Positions 24,201 through 31,985 of a stretch of 52,453 nt of DNA are shown here, piece by piece. Location: contig JAZDOS010000015.1 in NCBI GenBank assembly GCA_043798375.1, positions 1 to 52,453 on the forward strand, in the 5' to 3' direction. The translations under genes were made by a program, and so were the position numbers. The notes under the pieces were generated by a model. That model made no database searches, was not told where the DNA came from, and saw only the letters and a list, made by a program, of their open reading frames with translations. Each line of letters begins with the position of its first letter. Position 1 is the first letter of the stretch. This DNA is from JAPLMI01 sp043798375. Its GTDB lineage: Bacteria; Omnitrophota; Gorgyraeia; 2-01-FULL-45-10.

Positions 24201-24271
24201 GGACGCAGTTTGATCCGATGGTGGTGAAGGTGTTTTTGAGGATACTGAAAAAAGAGAAGAGGGCAAAATAG
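21206..24271 (+). CDS. PAS-GAF-GAF-PAS-GGDEF-HD-GYP c-di-GMP enzyme
   Basis: 1021-residue cytoplasmic signalling protein without obvious membrane segments. Domains by residue: PAS (40-150), GAF (170-308), GAF (325-480), PAS with PAC (495-608), GGDEF (635-798), HD-GYP (828-1021). The diguanylate cyclase site is intact (FGGEEF, about 713) with an RxxD inhibitory site (RRYD) five residues before it. The HD-GYP phosphodiesterase motifs are also intact (HDLGKVGISD; HHERWDGKGYPAG). Both synthesis and hydrolysis of c-di-GMP are therefore plausible, gated by small-molecule sensing through GAF/PAS. Start placed at ATG 21206 (MEDKDRKLEDILTEL) with AGGCAGG upstream rather than TTG 21182, which is at the predicted transcription start. 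The PilZ protein at 2140 is a possible effector. Confidence 0.93.
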   Translation: MEDKDRKLEDILTELNMLRGTVAELKSQEQARLLGQSKEVNYTAIFNAANDAIFVHDIETGRILDVNEKACEMYCYPKEEILCLEVGAISSGEKPYVQEDALEHIRKAAEGEPQLFEWVAKDKAGRLFWVEVNLKRAVIGGKYRLLAIVRDIDERKQTEDRLRMINEAFLNFTVEPLENINCLTALLGKLLGADCAFYNRLEGDRLSSCGRWNVPEGFIPVDNAKGRICYDVMAKNNPGIIVVRNLPETEYAKTDPNVAKYNLRTYIGCPVSFGGSYIGSLCAAYRYDFVPNEEDKKIMGIIASAIGNEEERKNAADSILKRDYQLEILSRTSQHVNAILEEPAIMRTLVAAAMELVDAAGGTAGLIDDGKMVFSEYNAGESLRPVNYVFEPDHGVYSWLANSKKPYISNNAESDPKILPEKKRDFNLYNLVNVPILGSGGRLIGCFEIHNKKDKLPFDAQDVFMLQGLAAGAAVALENARAITEEKKAEQALIESEERYRRIIENTNDVIMLTRPDGIISYLSPACRKVLGYEPEDLMGKEPWIVHKDDIRKVRKVFSEALKGGSGVNFEYRIMTKDGRTRWVSHSWSPIMAGKKLNLVVSVIRDITERKSAEREKELLNMELLKSNRRLKQLAMKDIQTGLYNHYYLAEIIETEFYRARRYGHPLSLIMLDIDYFKSINDVYGVKFGDLVLKQFAAYLKKMVRRYDTVVRFGGEEFVVLSPGVDKQRSMMVAHRLLDAIGLYNFGDKKRAVRLKVSFAVSSYPDGNIFKGMDLVNFAEKLLYKVKQAGGNKVFSSFDLKKDKDKIAEEDIDSMDARALKEKIGKLTRRGNQSLIESIFAFAKTLEMKDHYTGEHVESTVHYSTEVARSLHLSPEEIDNIRQASALHDLGKVGISDKILHKKSKLTKKEFAEIKKHPQIAADIIRPIQFMHDIIPLILYHHERWDGKGYPAGLRGEEIPIGARIIAVADVYQALISNRPYRKAYPKIKAFKIIKDGSGTQFDPMVVKVFLRILKKEKRAK

Positions 24272-25723
24272 ATGCAGGAATTTCTGGAAGAGAATGAACT
24301 GATAAAGCAGAAGAAGGCGAAGCTCGGCAATATAATACGGGACGGCATTTACCCATACGGCGGAAAATTCGAGACGACCTCTACCATAAAGGCGCTGAAA
24401 GAAGATTTCGCGGAAGGCAGGTGCGTGGCGCTGGCAGGGCGCATAATGGCGGCGCGCTCCCACGGAAAAAGCTCATTTTACGACATAAAGGATTCGACGG
24501 CAAGGATCCAGGTTTATTTTAAAGAGGATACGGTCGGCGCGGAACCGTTTAAATTTTTAAATAATATCGATATCGGCGATTTCATCGGCGTAAAAGGCGA
24601 GACGTTCAAGACGCGTTCGGGAGAACCGACCATTGCAGTCAAGGAATTCAAAATTCTTGCCAAGAGCCTGAGGCCCCTTCCGGAAAAATGGCACGGCTTA
24701 AAAGACGTCGAGACGAGATACCGCCGGCGATATGTGGATTTAATCGTAAACGATGAAGTCAAAAATGTTTTTATAGCGCGCTCGAAAATAGTGACCGGGA
24801 TACGTAACTTTCTGGACGAGAGGGGTTTTATTGAGGTCGAGACGCCGATGATGCAGGCCGTTCCCGGCGGCGCCGCAGGCAAGCCGTTCAAAACGCACCA
24901 CGAGGCGCTCGGGATAGACCTGTATTTAAGAATCGCGCCGGAATTATATTTAAAGAGGCTTTTGGTGGGAGGCCTCGATAAAGTTTATGAGATAAACAGG
25001 AGTTTCAGGAATGAGGGGATATCCATAAGGCACAACCCGGAATTCACGATGCTTGAAGTCTACGAAGCCTATTCAGATTGCGGCGGTATGATGAAACTCA
25101 CGGAAGAGCTGGTTACGGCCCTGGCAAAAAATGTTATGGGGCATACGGTTCTGGAATACCAGGGTAAGACGATAGACCTGTCAAAGTGGGAGAAGGTGTC
25201 GTTCGCGGACCTGATGAAGGCAGAGTTCGATATCACACCCGCCGATAAACAGGACGAGTGGGTGAAAAAGTTAAAGAAAAAAGGCATCGATTTAGACGGT
25301 AACGATGTCTCGAGGACTCAGCTTATAAACATCGTGGGCGAGATCGTCGAGCCTAAGTGCGGCGGCCATCCGGTCTTTGTCGTGGATATGTTCAAAGAGA
25401 TGTGCCCTCTTGCGAAGACCAAGGCCGAGGATCCGGCGCTCACCGACAGGTTCGAACTTTACATGGGCGGGATGGAGATCGCGAACGCCTATTCCGAGCT
25501 GAACGACCCTATCGAGCAGAGGCTGCGGTTCGAGGAAGAGTTGCGGCATACAAAAAACGAAAACCGGGTTATCGACGAAGACTTCGTAACCGCGCTCGAA
25601 TACGGCATGCCGCCGGCCGGCGGCCTCGGCATAGGGATAGACAGGCTCGTCATGATACTTACCAATTCCGCGTCCATCAGAGATGTCATATTGTTTCCCC
25701 AGTTGAAACCCGAAAGGTGCTGA
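24272..25723 (+). CDS. lysS: Lysyl-tRNA synthetase, class II
   Basis: 483 residues. N-terminal OB-fold anticodon-binding domain (CVALAGRIMAARSHGKSSFYDIKDSTARIQVYF) and class II catalytic core with motif 1 (RNFLDERGFIEVETPMMQ), motif 2 (FRNEGISIRHNPEFTMLEVYEAY) and motif 3 (GLGIGIDRLVMILTN). Normal length for bacterial LysRS. Start ATG 24272 abuts the TAG of the preceding gene, so probably translationally coupled. A candidate lolC/E start follows 11 nt downstream; lysS upstream of lolCD is a common order. Confidence 0.96.
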   Translation: MQEFLEENELIKQKKAKLGNIIRDGIYPYGGKFETTSTIKALKEDFAEGRCVALAGRIMAARSHGKSSFYDIKDSTARIQVYFKEDTVGAEPFKFLNNIDIGDFIGVKGETFKTRSGEPTIAVKEFKILAKSLRPLPEKWHGLKDVETRYRRRYVDLIVNDEVKNVFIARSKIVTGIRNFLDERGFIEVETPMMQAVPGGAAGKPFKTHHEALGIDLYLRIAPELYLKRLLVGGLDKVYEINRSFRNEGISIRHNPEFTMLEVYEAYSDCGGMMKLTEELVTALAKNVMGHTVLEYQGKTIDLSKWEKVSFADLMKAEFDITPADKQDEWVKKLKKKGIDLDGNDVSRTQLINIVGEIVEPKCGGHPVFVVDMFKEMCPLAKTKAEDPALTDRFELYMGGMEIANAYSELNDPIEQRLRFEEELRHTKNENRVIDEDFVTALEYGMPPAGGLGIGIDRLVMILTNSASIRDVILFPQLKPERC

Positions 25724-25734
25724 GAAAGATTGAT

Positions 25735-26958
25735 ATGCCCTGGCAACTCTTCGTAGCCTTCAGGTACCTCACCGCGAAACGTAAAGAACGATTCATCTCG
25801 GCAATAAGCCTTATCTCGATACTCGGCGTGGCTGTCGGCGTCGGGGCGCTGATAATCGTGATATCTGTCATGAGCGGCTTCGATGACGATTTGAAAGATA
25901 AAATAATCGGGACATATTCCCACATCGAGGTCATCTCGGATTACGGTATAACACCCTCCAGGGAATTCACGGATAAAATTTTATCCACCAAACATATTGT
26001 CGCGGCGGCATACTTCCTGAATGGGCAGGCGCTCGTAAGAAATAGTGAAAAGGTCACAGGCGTCATTGTGAAGGGGATAGATCCCAAAGACGAGGTCAAT
26101 GTCAACAAGCTGGGCGCTTACTTGAAAAAAGGGTCGCTCGAAGGCATCAATAGCGGCGATGTCGTTATAGGAAGCGAGCTTGCCGGTAAACTCAATGTAG
26201 GGTTGGGGGATACGATCTCGATCATCTCGCCGGCTCAAGACTTACAGAAAAAATCGATCATTCCGTCTATCCCGAAGGCCGAGGGCAGGGATTTCAAGAT
26301 TTGCGGGATATTCTCCTCCGGCATGTATGAATACGATTCGAATCTCGTTTATGCCGGCCTGACGGAAGCGCAAAGGCTTTTTTCGGCCGGCGGTCTCGCG
26401 ACAGGCGTTTCCGTTAAGGTGGACGACGCTTTCAATGTAGACGGTGTTAAAAGGGCGCTGCAGGAAAAGCTGGGATTTCCTTACTTCGTAAGGACATGGG
26501 TGGATTTGAACAGGAATTTACTGGAAGCGATAAAGCTGGAAAAGACGGTGATGTTCATAATCCTTACGCTGATCGTGACGGTGGCGTGTTTCAATATCGC
26601 AAGCTCCCTCATCATGACGGTGCTCGAGAAGACGAAGGATATAGGCATAATGAAATCGATAGGCTCCGCCAATTCCGACATAATGGCGATATTCGCGATG
26701 CAGGGCGGTATTATCGGGATCCTCGGAACGCTATTGGGGAGCGGCATCGGGATCGCGGCATGCCTGTGCCTCAAAAAATATAAATTTATAACGCTTCCGA
26801 AAGATATTTACTACATAGACAGACTGCCGGTGAAGATGGAGGTTCAGGATATCGCCATCATCGTAGTTTTAAGTATTTTGATAAGCCTCATCGCCGCGAT
26901 CTATCCGGCGTATAAAGCATCTAAACTCGATCCTGTTGAGGCGTTGAGGTATGAGTAG
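25735..26958 (+). CDS. lolC: Lipoprotein-releasing ABC transporter permease, LolC/LolE family
   Basis: 407 residues beginning MPWQLFVAFRYLTAKRKERFISAISLISILGVAVGVGALIIVISVMSGF, the classic LolC/E N-terminus. First helix at about 24-48, then a large periplasmic MacB-type domain (about 50-260) and three C-terminal helices of the FtsX domain (VMFIILTLIVTVACFNIASSLIM; KDIGIMKSIG coupling region). Works with LolD (next gene) to extract lipoproteins from the inner membrane. A single permease gene suggests a homodimeric LolF-like arrangement. Start set at ATG 25735; the frame is open further upstream within lysS. The stop is inside a 26-bp palindrome. Confidence 0.9.
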   Translation: MPWQLFVAFRYLTAKRKERFISAISLISILGVAVGVGALIIVISVMSGFDDDLKDKIIGTYSHIEVISDYGITPSREFTDKILSTKHIVAAAYFLNGQALVRNSEKVTGVIVKGIDPKDEVNVNKLGAYLKKGSLEGINSGDVVIGSELAGKLNVGLGDTISIISPAQDLQKKSIIPSIPKAEGRDFKICGIFSSGMYEYDSNLVYAGLTEAQRLFSAGGLATGVSVKVDDAFNVDGVKRALQEKLGFPYFVRTWVDLNRNLLEAIKLEKTVMFIILTLIVTVACFNIASSLIMTVLEKTKDIGIMKSIGSANSDIMAIFAMQGGIIGILGTLLGSGIGIAACLCLKKYKFITLPKDIYYIDRLPVKMEVQDIAIIVVLSILISLIAAIYPAYKASKLDPVEALRYE

Positions 26959-26994
26959 GGGACGTTTAAACGTCCCCTACGTTGTGGATAACTT
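26955..26994. repeat. 26-bp palindrome plus perfect DnaA box, copy 1
   Basis: A perfect palindrome at 26955-26980 (arms GTAGGGGACGTTT / AAACGTCCCCTAC), followed by TTGTGGATAA whose reverse complement contains the DnaA-box consensus TTATCCACA (26983-26991). Contains the lolC stop. A sister copy is at 30818-30857 with a covarying stem. Confidence 0.85.
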
Positions 26995-27000
26995 TAATTT

Positions 27001-27675
27001 ATGATCAGGGCGGAAAACTTACATAAGACTTACAGGAACGGCCCGAAAGATGTGCGGGCTGTTGACGGCGTAAGTGTCGGGATCGAAAAGGCGAAGACGA
27101 CGGCCATCATCGGCCCTTCGGGCGCGGGCAAGTCGACGCTTCTACATCTTTTAGGCGGGCTGGATAAGCCGACGTCCGGCAAGGTGTTCGTGGACAGTGT
27201 CGATATCTATAAGCTATCCGACAAAGACAGGGCGGCGGTAAGAAACGCGCGGATAGGGTTCGTTTTTCAGTTTTATCATTTGTTGCCCGAATTCACAGCA
27301 TTAGAAAATGTAATGCTGCCCGGGTTGATCAGTACGGGCGCAATACGCGATACGCGATACGCGATACAGGGGCGAGCGAAGGAACTGTTAAAATCGGTGG
27401 GATTGAGCGGCAGGGCCGGTCACAAACCAGGCGAGCTCTCCGGCGGCGAGTCGCAGAGGGTCGCGATAGCCCGCGCGCTCATAAACGAGCCTGAGATTTT
27501 GCTTTGCGACGAGCCGACCGGCAACCTCGACTCAAAGAACAGCGAATCGATATATGACCTATTGTTCCATGCCAAGGCTGAATCGGGCGCGGCGCTGGTT
27601 ATCGTTACCCACGATGATAGTATCTCTAAAAAATCCGACCATGTCATCCGCATCAAGGACGGCAGGGTGGTATAA
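27001..27675 (+). CDS. lolD: Lipoprotein-releasing ABC transporter ATPase LolD
   Basis: 224-residue ABC ATPase of the LolD/MacB class. Walker A GPSGAGKSTLLH, Q-loop FVFQFYHLLPEFTALENVMLP (the LolD/MacB-type Q-loop), signature LSGGESQRVAIARAL, Walker B LLCDEPTGNLD and H-loop VTHD. Energises lipoprotein release with LolC/E upstream. Start ATG 27001 has no Shine-Dalgarno and lies just after the palindrome/DnaA-box element. A heptamer array of ATACGCG (27343-27370) is read in frame as AIRDTRYAIQG between the Q-loop and the signature helix region, a surface-loop insertion of a few residues. Confidence 0.93.
   Translation: MIRAENLHKTYRNGPKDVRAVDGVSVGIEKAKTTAIIGPSGAGKSTLLHLLGGLDKPTSGKVFVDSVDIYKLSDKDRAAVRNARIGFVFQFYHLLPEFTALENVMLPGLISTGAIRDTRYAIQGRAKELLKSVGLSGRAGHKPGELSGGESQRVAIARALINEPEILLCDEPTGNLDSKNSESIYDLLFHAKAESGAALVIVTHDDSISKKSDHVIRIKDGRVV
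27343..27370 (+). repeat. ATACGCG heptamer array within lolD
   Basis: Three exact tandem ATACGCG copies (27343-27363), then ATACAGG. 7-bp period as in the other arrays, in frame inside the helical subdomain of the ATPase. Confidence 0.82.
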
Positions 27676-27685
27676 GAAAATCGCC

Positions 27686-29266
27686 ATGCACAAATTAAAA
27701 TATATATATTTCAGCGTTATATGCATAATACTTTTCTTCGCCTTATTGGAAGGGATAGCCAGGCTCTTTGTCTTTCCCGGCTCCAGCGACTATATCGAGC
27801 GGCGTATCATTGAGCAGGGGCTAAAGCAGAAGAAGGCCGCAAGAGAGTTTCGCATAATGCTGTATGGCGAATCGACGGTGCACGGAAGCCATATGTTCCC
27901 TCATTCCACTATCAATAAATGGATAAAGTTATATCTTGCGGACCTTCTGCCCAAAGAGGCGTCGAACCGTGTTACGACGACGAATCTGGGCAGGATGGGT
28001 TCGAACAGCCGGTTCATAAGTAAGGCATTTCTCGAGACCGTCCGATACAAGCCCGACCTCGCCGTCTTCTATATGGCGCATAATGATTTTTGCATTGCCG
28101 AGAACAGGTGCTATATTCCAAGGCCGTTCATGAAAAGATTCTATGATATTACGGCGGAGTTTCCAAAGCACAGTTCTTTCTTGAATTTTCTCAATAGGAT
28201 TGCGATCCGGTCGAAGATAGAAATTGGCCGCAAAAATAATGCCAGGTTAAAAGATATTAAGAGCTGGTATGTCGAAGGAAACGGATTGCCCGATATCGTC
28301 GAATCGTACTATATATATCGCCCTTCACCGCAGTTTGATAGAGTGAAAGATGTCTTCGAGAATAATGTGAAGAAGACGATCGATATCGCCCGCCGATATT
28401 CGATACCCGTTATATTTTTTGAAAGAATAGCCAGGTGGAAAGGGTACGAACCAATCAGGCCGCTGCATGATTCCGCGATTACAAAAGATGCGTTAGCTCT
28501 GCATGATAGGCTATTTTCTGATGCGGAAGAGGAGTTTGCCGAAAAGAGATACGCCGAAGCTCTGGCTTTATACGATGAATGCGCCCGGATAGACCCTCTT
28601 TACGCCCTGACATATTATAAAATAGCCGAATGCTGCGAGCGCCTCGGCGAATTCGGTAAAGCCAATCAATTCTATTCCGAGGCCAATGACCTTGACCGTT
28701 TTCCGCTTCGCGCCCCTTCGGACGTGAACCGGTTTTACGAAAGCCTGCGTGAGCAAAATTTAGATAAGGTTTATGTAGTCCGAACCCAGGAGTTATTTGA
28801 AAAGAACTCTCCCAACGGGATTGTCCACGACGAGCTTATAGGAGATCAGATCCATCCTACCGTAGACGGCCAGGCGCTGATGGCGCTGGAGGTCGTAAGG
28901 CTCATATATGATAACGATCTTTTGGCCCCGAAAGCCGACTGGCGGTGGGATCGGCTGCGCGCCGCCGAAGAGATGAAGAAAAGTTTGAACCTTGACAAGG
29001 ACGCCGAATTTGAGATAGAGCTCGGGCTGGCGGGTTATGTCGGCCGTCATTACGTGAAAGCCCGTGAATATATAGAGAAGGCCCTGGCGATAAAGCCGGA
29101 TTCCGTCTTTGCCAAGAGCTGGCTTGCCTGGGCGTATTGGAAGAGCGGCGAAAAGAGAAAAGCGATCGACCTGTACAGGCAGCTGTCCCGCGCGGCCCCG
29201 GGCCTTACCTCCGAACACCTGAAGAAATACCCAGAAATAGCAGTTGAATTAAATAAATTCCGATAA
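27686..29266 (+). CDS. Membrane-anchored SGNH-hydrolase-like protein with embedded TPRs
   Basis: 526 residues. An N-terminal signal anchor (MHKLKYIYFSVICIILFFALLEGIARLF) is followed by SGNH/GDSL blocks: block I MLYGESTVHGSHM (Ser in GES), block II TNLGRMGSN, block III FYMAHNDF and block V DQIHPTVDGQA. A TPR pair (AEKRYAEALALYDECARIDP, KIAECCERLGEFGKANQFYSEA) sits between blocks III and V, and another TPR follows block V (HYVKAREYIEKALAIKPDS). In the family these are esterases or acyl/glycan-modifying enzymes; the substrate here is unknown. Start chosen at ATG 27686, 10 nt after the lolD stop, because it opens the signal anchor. Probably co-transcribed with lolCD. Confidence 0.78.
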   Translation: MHKLKYIYFSVICIILFFALLEGIARLFVFPGSSDYIERRIIEQGLKQKKAAREFRIMLYGESTVHGSHMFPHSTINKWIKLYLADLLPKEASNRVTTTNLGRMGSNSRFISKAFLETVRYKPDLAVFYMAHNDFCIAENRCYIPRPFMKRFYDITAEFPKHSSFLNFLNRIAIRSKIEIGRKNNARLKDIKSWYVEGNGLPDIVESYYIYRPSPQFDRVKDVFENNVKKTIDIARRYSIPVIFFERIARWKGYEPIRPLHDSAITKDALALHDRLFSDAEEEFAEKRYAEALALYDECARIDPLYALTYYKIAECCERLGEFGKANQFYSEANDLDRFPLRAPSDVNRFYESLREQNLDKVYVVRTQELFEKNSPNGIVHDELIGDQIHPTVDGQALMALEVVRLIYDNDLLAPKADWRWDRLRAAEEMKKSLNLDKDAEFEIELGLAGYVGRHYVKAREYIEKALAIKPDSVFAKSWLAWAYWKSGEKRKAIDLYRQLSRAAPGLTSEHLKKYPEIAVELNKFR

Positions 29267-29301
29267 TCTCTCGATTAAAATACCCTCCATCATCTATTCA
29301 T

Positions 29302-29330
29302 TTGACATAATATTACTCATAGTATATACT
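29302..29330 (+). promoter_or_regulatory. Sigma-70 promoter of ilvE, predicted leaderless
   Basis: TTGACA (29302-29307), exactly 17-bp spacer, TATACT (29325-29330). The ATG is at 29340, 9 nt past the -10 box; no Shine-Dalgarno. Confidence 0.8.
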
Positions 29331-29339
29331 TATTAAAAT

Positions 29340-30206
29340 ATGAAAATATACCTGAATGGGAAAATGGTGGATAAAGAAAAGGCCAATATCTCGGTATTTG
29401 ACCACGGCCTTTTATACGGGGATGGTGTCTTCGAGGGTATCCGGACATATGACAGCCTCATCTTCAGGCTGAAAGAGCATATCGACAGGCTGTACAAATC
29501 GGCCGATGCCATTGAGCTTAAGATCCCCATGACAAAGCTGGAGATGATCGAGGCGGTAGTGAAGACGCTTAAGGCCAACAAATTGAAAGATGCCTATATC
29601 AGGCTTGTTGTTACGAGAGGCATAGGCGACCTGGGGCTGGACCCGAGAAAGTGCGGCGTGCCGACAATATTTATAATCACGGACAAGATAAAGCTATACC
29701 CGGAGAAGTACTATAGATTCGGCCTCGAAATAGTAACGGCTACGACCAGGCGCAACTATCCTCAGGCGCTCGATGCGAGGATAAAATCGTTAAACTACCT
29801 GAATAATATTTTGGCGAAGATAGATGCTATTAAATCCGGCACGGAAGAGGCCATTATGCTTACGTACAACGGCAATGTGGCGGAATGCACTGGCGATAAT
29901 ATCTTTATCGTGAGTAACTCTGAACTCATAACGCCGCCGGCCGAGATCGGCGCTCTCGAAGGAATCACCAGAAGCGCGGTTATCGGGCTTTCGCAAAATT
30001 TGGATATCCCGTTTTACGAAAAACTCATAAGGATGGAAGACGTCTATAAAGCCGGCGAAGTTTTTCTGACAGGGACGGCGGCCGAGATAATCCCGGTCGT
30101 TAAGATCGATGATAGGCCGATCGCAGGCGGTAAACCGGGCGGGATTACGAAGCGCCTGACGGCGGAGTTCAGGAAACTGACAAAGACGGACGGGGTGAGG
30201 TATTAG
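29340..30206 (+). CDS. ilvE: Class IV PLP aminotransferase, IlvE-like
   Basis: 288 residues starting MKIYLNGKMVDKEKANISVFDHGLLYGDGVFEGIR, the standard fold-type IV N-terminus, which fixes the start. Family features: RIKSLNYLNNILAKIDA with the PLP lysine, EEAIMLTYNGNVAECTGDNIFIV, and the GITRSAVI and TGTAAEIIPV segments. Most likely the branched-chain aminotransferase that finishes Ile/Leu/Val synthesis begun by the ilvDBNC operon at 47 kb. A D-amino-acid or aminodeoxychorismate-lyase-type member cannot be excluded. Its TAG stop is the first three bases of a TAGCGTA heptamer array, and mcsA follows. Confidence 0.85.
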   Translation: MKIYLNGKMVDKEKANISVFDHGLLYGDGVFEGIRTYDSLIFRLKEHIDRLYKSADAIELKIPMTKLEMIEAVVKTLKANKLKDAYIRLVVTRGIGDLGLDPRKCGVPTIFIITDKIKLYPEKYYRFGLEIVTATTRRNYPQALDARIKSLNYLNNILAKIDAIKSGTEEAIMLTYNGNVAECTGDNIFIVSNSELITPPAEIGALEGITRSAVIGLSQNLDIPFYEKLIRMEDVYKAGEVFLTGTAAEIIPVVKIDDRPIAGGKPGGITKRLTAEFRKLTKTDGVRY

Positions 30207-30282
30207 CGTATAGCGTTTAGCGGATAGCGTATAGGGAAAAGAGAAATTTTACTATACGCTAAACGCTATCCGCTATACACTA
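30204..30282. repeat. Inverted TAGCGnn heptamer array between ilvE and mcsA
   Basis: Left arm words TAGCGTA, TAGCGTT, TAGCGGA, TAGCGTA (30204-30231). Right arm words TACGCTA, AACGCTA, TCCGCTA, TACACTA (30255-30282). The first word provides the ilvE stop. The two middle words occur in the same order in both arms, not reversed as a simple palindrome would require. AGGAG for mcsA follows at 30287. Confidence 0.88.
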
Positions 30283-30301
30283 AGATAGGAGTTCTCTACG
30301 A

Positions 30302-30814
30302 ATGCTATGTGATATATGCGGCAAGAATGAGGCGACAGTACACCTTACCGAGATCGTGAACGATAAGGTGACGAAGCTTCACCTTTGCGAGGTATGCGCG
30401 AAGGAAAAGGGTTCCGAGATGGAGGAGCACTTCGGCCTGAGCGACCTGTTGGCCGGCCTTGCGGATCTCGGCCCCGGCATCGAGTCGGAAGTCGGCGGGA
30501 AGATAAAGTGCCCCGTATGCGGATTCACCTACCACGATTTTAAGAAGGTCGGCCGCCTTGGCTGCGGAGAGTGTTATGAATCTTTCAAGAAGCAGCTGGC
30601 GCCGCTTTTAAAAAGGATTCACGGCGCGGACAGGCATATCGGCAAGGTTCCCCTGACGGTCGGCAAGACTGTTTTGGATACGAAAACGATCCAGGATATG
30701 AAGGTTAGGATGGAGAAGGCGATACAATTCGAAGAGTTTGAGGAGGCGGCGCGCCTCAGGGACCAGATCAGGGAATTGGAGAAGAAGGACAAGAGTAACG
30801 GAATAAAGAAATAA
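30302..30814 (+). CDS. mcsA: McsA, zinc-finger activator of the arginine kinase McsB
   Basis: 170 residues. Two treble-clef-like zinc modules: CDIC (C3, C6) with CEVC, and CPVC with CGEC, then a C-terminal UVR motif (MEKAIQFEEFEEAARLRDQIRELEKK). In Firmicutes McsA activates McsB and links it to ClpC. AGGAG lies 10 nt upstream of the ATG. It is followed by mcsB after a palindrome/DnaA-box element. A CtsR repressor gene, which normally heads this operon in Firmicutes, is absent. Confidence 0.9.
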   Translation: MLCDICGKNEATVHLTEIVNDKVTKLHLCEVCAKEKGSEMEEHFGLSDLLAGLADLGPGIESEVGGKIKCPVCGFTYHDFKKVGRLGCGECYESFKKQLAPLLKRIHGADRHIGKVPLTVGKTVLDTKTIQDMKVRMEKAIQFEEFEEAARLRDQIRELEKKDKSNGIKK

Positions 30815-30817
30815 TCG

Positions 30818-30857
30818 GTAGCTGACGTTTAAACGTCAGCTACATTGTGGATAACTT
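30818..30857. repeat. 26-bp palindrome plus perfect DnaA box, copy 2
   Basis: A perfect palindrome at 30818-30843 (arms GTAGCTGACGTTT / AAACGTCAGCTAC), then TTGTGGATAACTT; the DnaA box TTATCCACA is on the minus strand at 30854-30846. Compared with copy 1 the stem changes in compensating pairs while the GACGTTTAAACGTC core and the box are unchanged. Confidence 0.85.
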
Positions 30858-30863
30858 AAAACT

Positions 30864-31910
30864 ATGACTATAAACGATTTCTTGAAACAGGATACAGAAT
30901 GGCTGAAAGGCACCGGCCCGAGCTCCAATATAGTAATGAGCTCGCGGACGAGGCTCGCGAGAAATATCGACAAGATCCCTTTCTCGAATTGGGCGAACAA
31001 GAAGCAGCTCGAAGATATTTTGAATATAGCGAAAGAGGCGGTGGCGGGTTGTGATTCCCTGAAAAATTCTATTTTTATCAGGCTTCGGGATGTGAGCGAG
31101 GTTGACAGGCTTTTTCTGGTTGAGCGGCACCTGATGAGCCCGGAGCATTCAAAAGACGTTGAGTACAAGGCGCTTGTTGTCGACCCGAAAGAGACCGTGA
31201 GTATAATGATCAACGAAGAAGACCACCTAAGGATGCAGGTCCTGCAGTCAGGCCTTAACATGAGGGAGTGCTGGAGGATATTGGACGGGATAGATACGGA
31301 ACTATCCAAAAAGATAGCGTTCGCGTATTCCGCCAGATGGGGATATCTTACCGCATGTCCGACGAATACCGGGACGGGCTTAAGGGGGTCGGTCATGACG
31401 CATCTGCCTGCGCTCGTATTTACGGGCCAGATAGGAAAGATCCTGCAGGCGATAGCGAAGCTCGGCCTCAACATAAGGGGGCTTTACGGCGAAGGCACGG
31501 AAGCGATGGGCAACGTATTCCAGATATCGAATCAGGTGTCGATGGGGATGTCCGAAGACGATATCATCGATAATATAGAACGCATAACAAACCAGATAAT
31601 ATCGCGCGAGGACGCCACGAGAAAAACGATTTTATCAAAAAATAAAGACGCGCTGGTCGACAGGGTATCGAGGGCGTACGGGACATTGAAGAGCGCGCAT
31701 ATAATCACATCTAACGAGACCGTGACGCTGTTATCCGCGATACGGCTCGGGGTGGATTTAGGCCTTGTGAAGAATATGGACAGGCGCATGGTCAACGAGC
31801 TGTTCATACTTACACAGCCGGCGCACCTGCAGAAGCTGGAAGGAAGGGCGTTAAATTCGAACGAAAGGGATAACAAACGATCGGACCTTATTCGAGAAAA
31901 ATTGAAATAG
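30864..31910 (+). CDS. mcsB: Protein-arginine kinase McsB
   Basis: 348 residues of the ATP:guanido phosphotransferase fold: SSRTRLARNIDKIPFSNWA, LVVDPKETVSIMINEEDHLRMQVL and LTACPTNTGTGLRGSVMTHLPAL are diagnostic for McsB rather than creatine kinases. McsB phosphorylates arginines on damaged proteins, tagging them for ClpC-ClpP degradation. ATG 30864 has no visible Shine-Dalgarno and lies 6 nt after the DnaA-box element. Its TAG stop supplies the first G of the next heptamer array. It sits between mcsA and clpC exactly as in Firmicutes, in an otherwise diderm genome. Confidence 0.95.
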   Translation: MTINDFLKQDTEWLKGTGPSSNIVMSSRTRLARNIDKIPFSNWANKKQLEDILNIAKEAVAGCDSLKNSIFIRLRDVSEVDRLFLVERHLMSPEHSKDVEYKALVVDPKETVSIMINEEDHLRMQVLQSGLNMRECWRILDGIDTELSKKIAFAYSARWGYLTACPTNTGTGLRGSVMTHLPALVFTGQIGKILQAIAKLGLNIRGLYGEGTEAMGNVFQISNQVSMGMSEDDIIDNIERITNQIISREDATRKTILSKNKDALVDRVSRAYGTLKSAHIITSNETVTLLSAIRLGVDLGLVKNMDRRMVNELFILTQPAHLQKLEGRALNSNERDNKRSDLIREKLK

Positions 31911-31962
31911 GTTTTCGGTTGTCGCGAACCGAAAACCTATAACCGACAACCGAGAACCGAAC
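31910..31962. repeat. Inverted ACCGnnn heptamer array between mcsB and clpC
   Basis: Left arm GGTTTTC, GGTTGTC (31910-31923). Right arm ACCGAAA, ACCTATA, ACCGACA, ACCGAGA, ACCGAAC (31928-31962). 7-bp register throughout, with three variable bases per word. Confidence 0.86.
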
Positions 31963-31985
31963 TTATAGATGGAGGGTGGTAAGAA

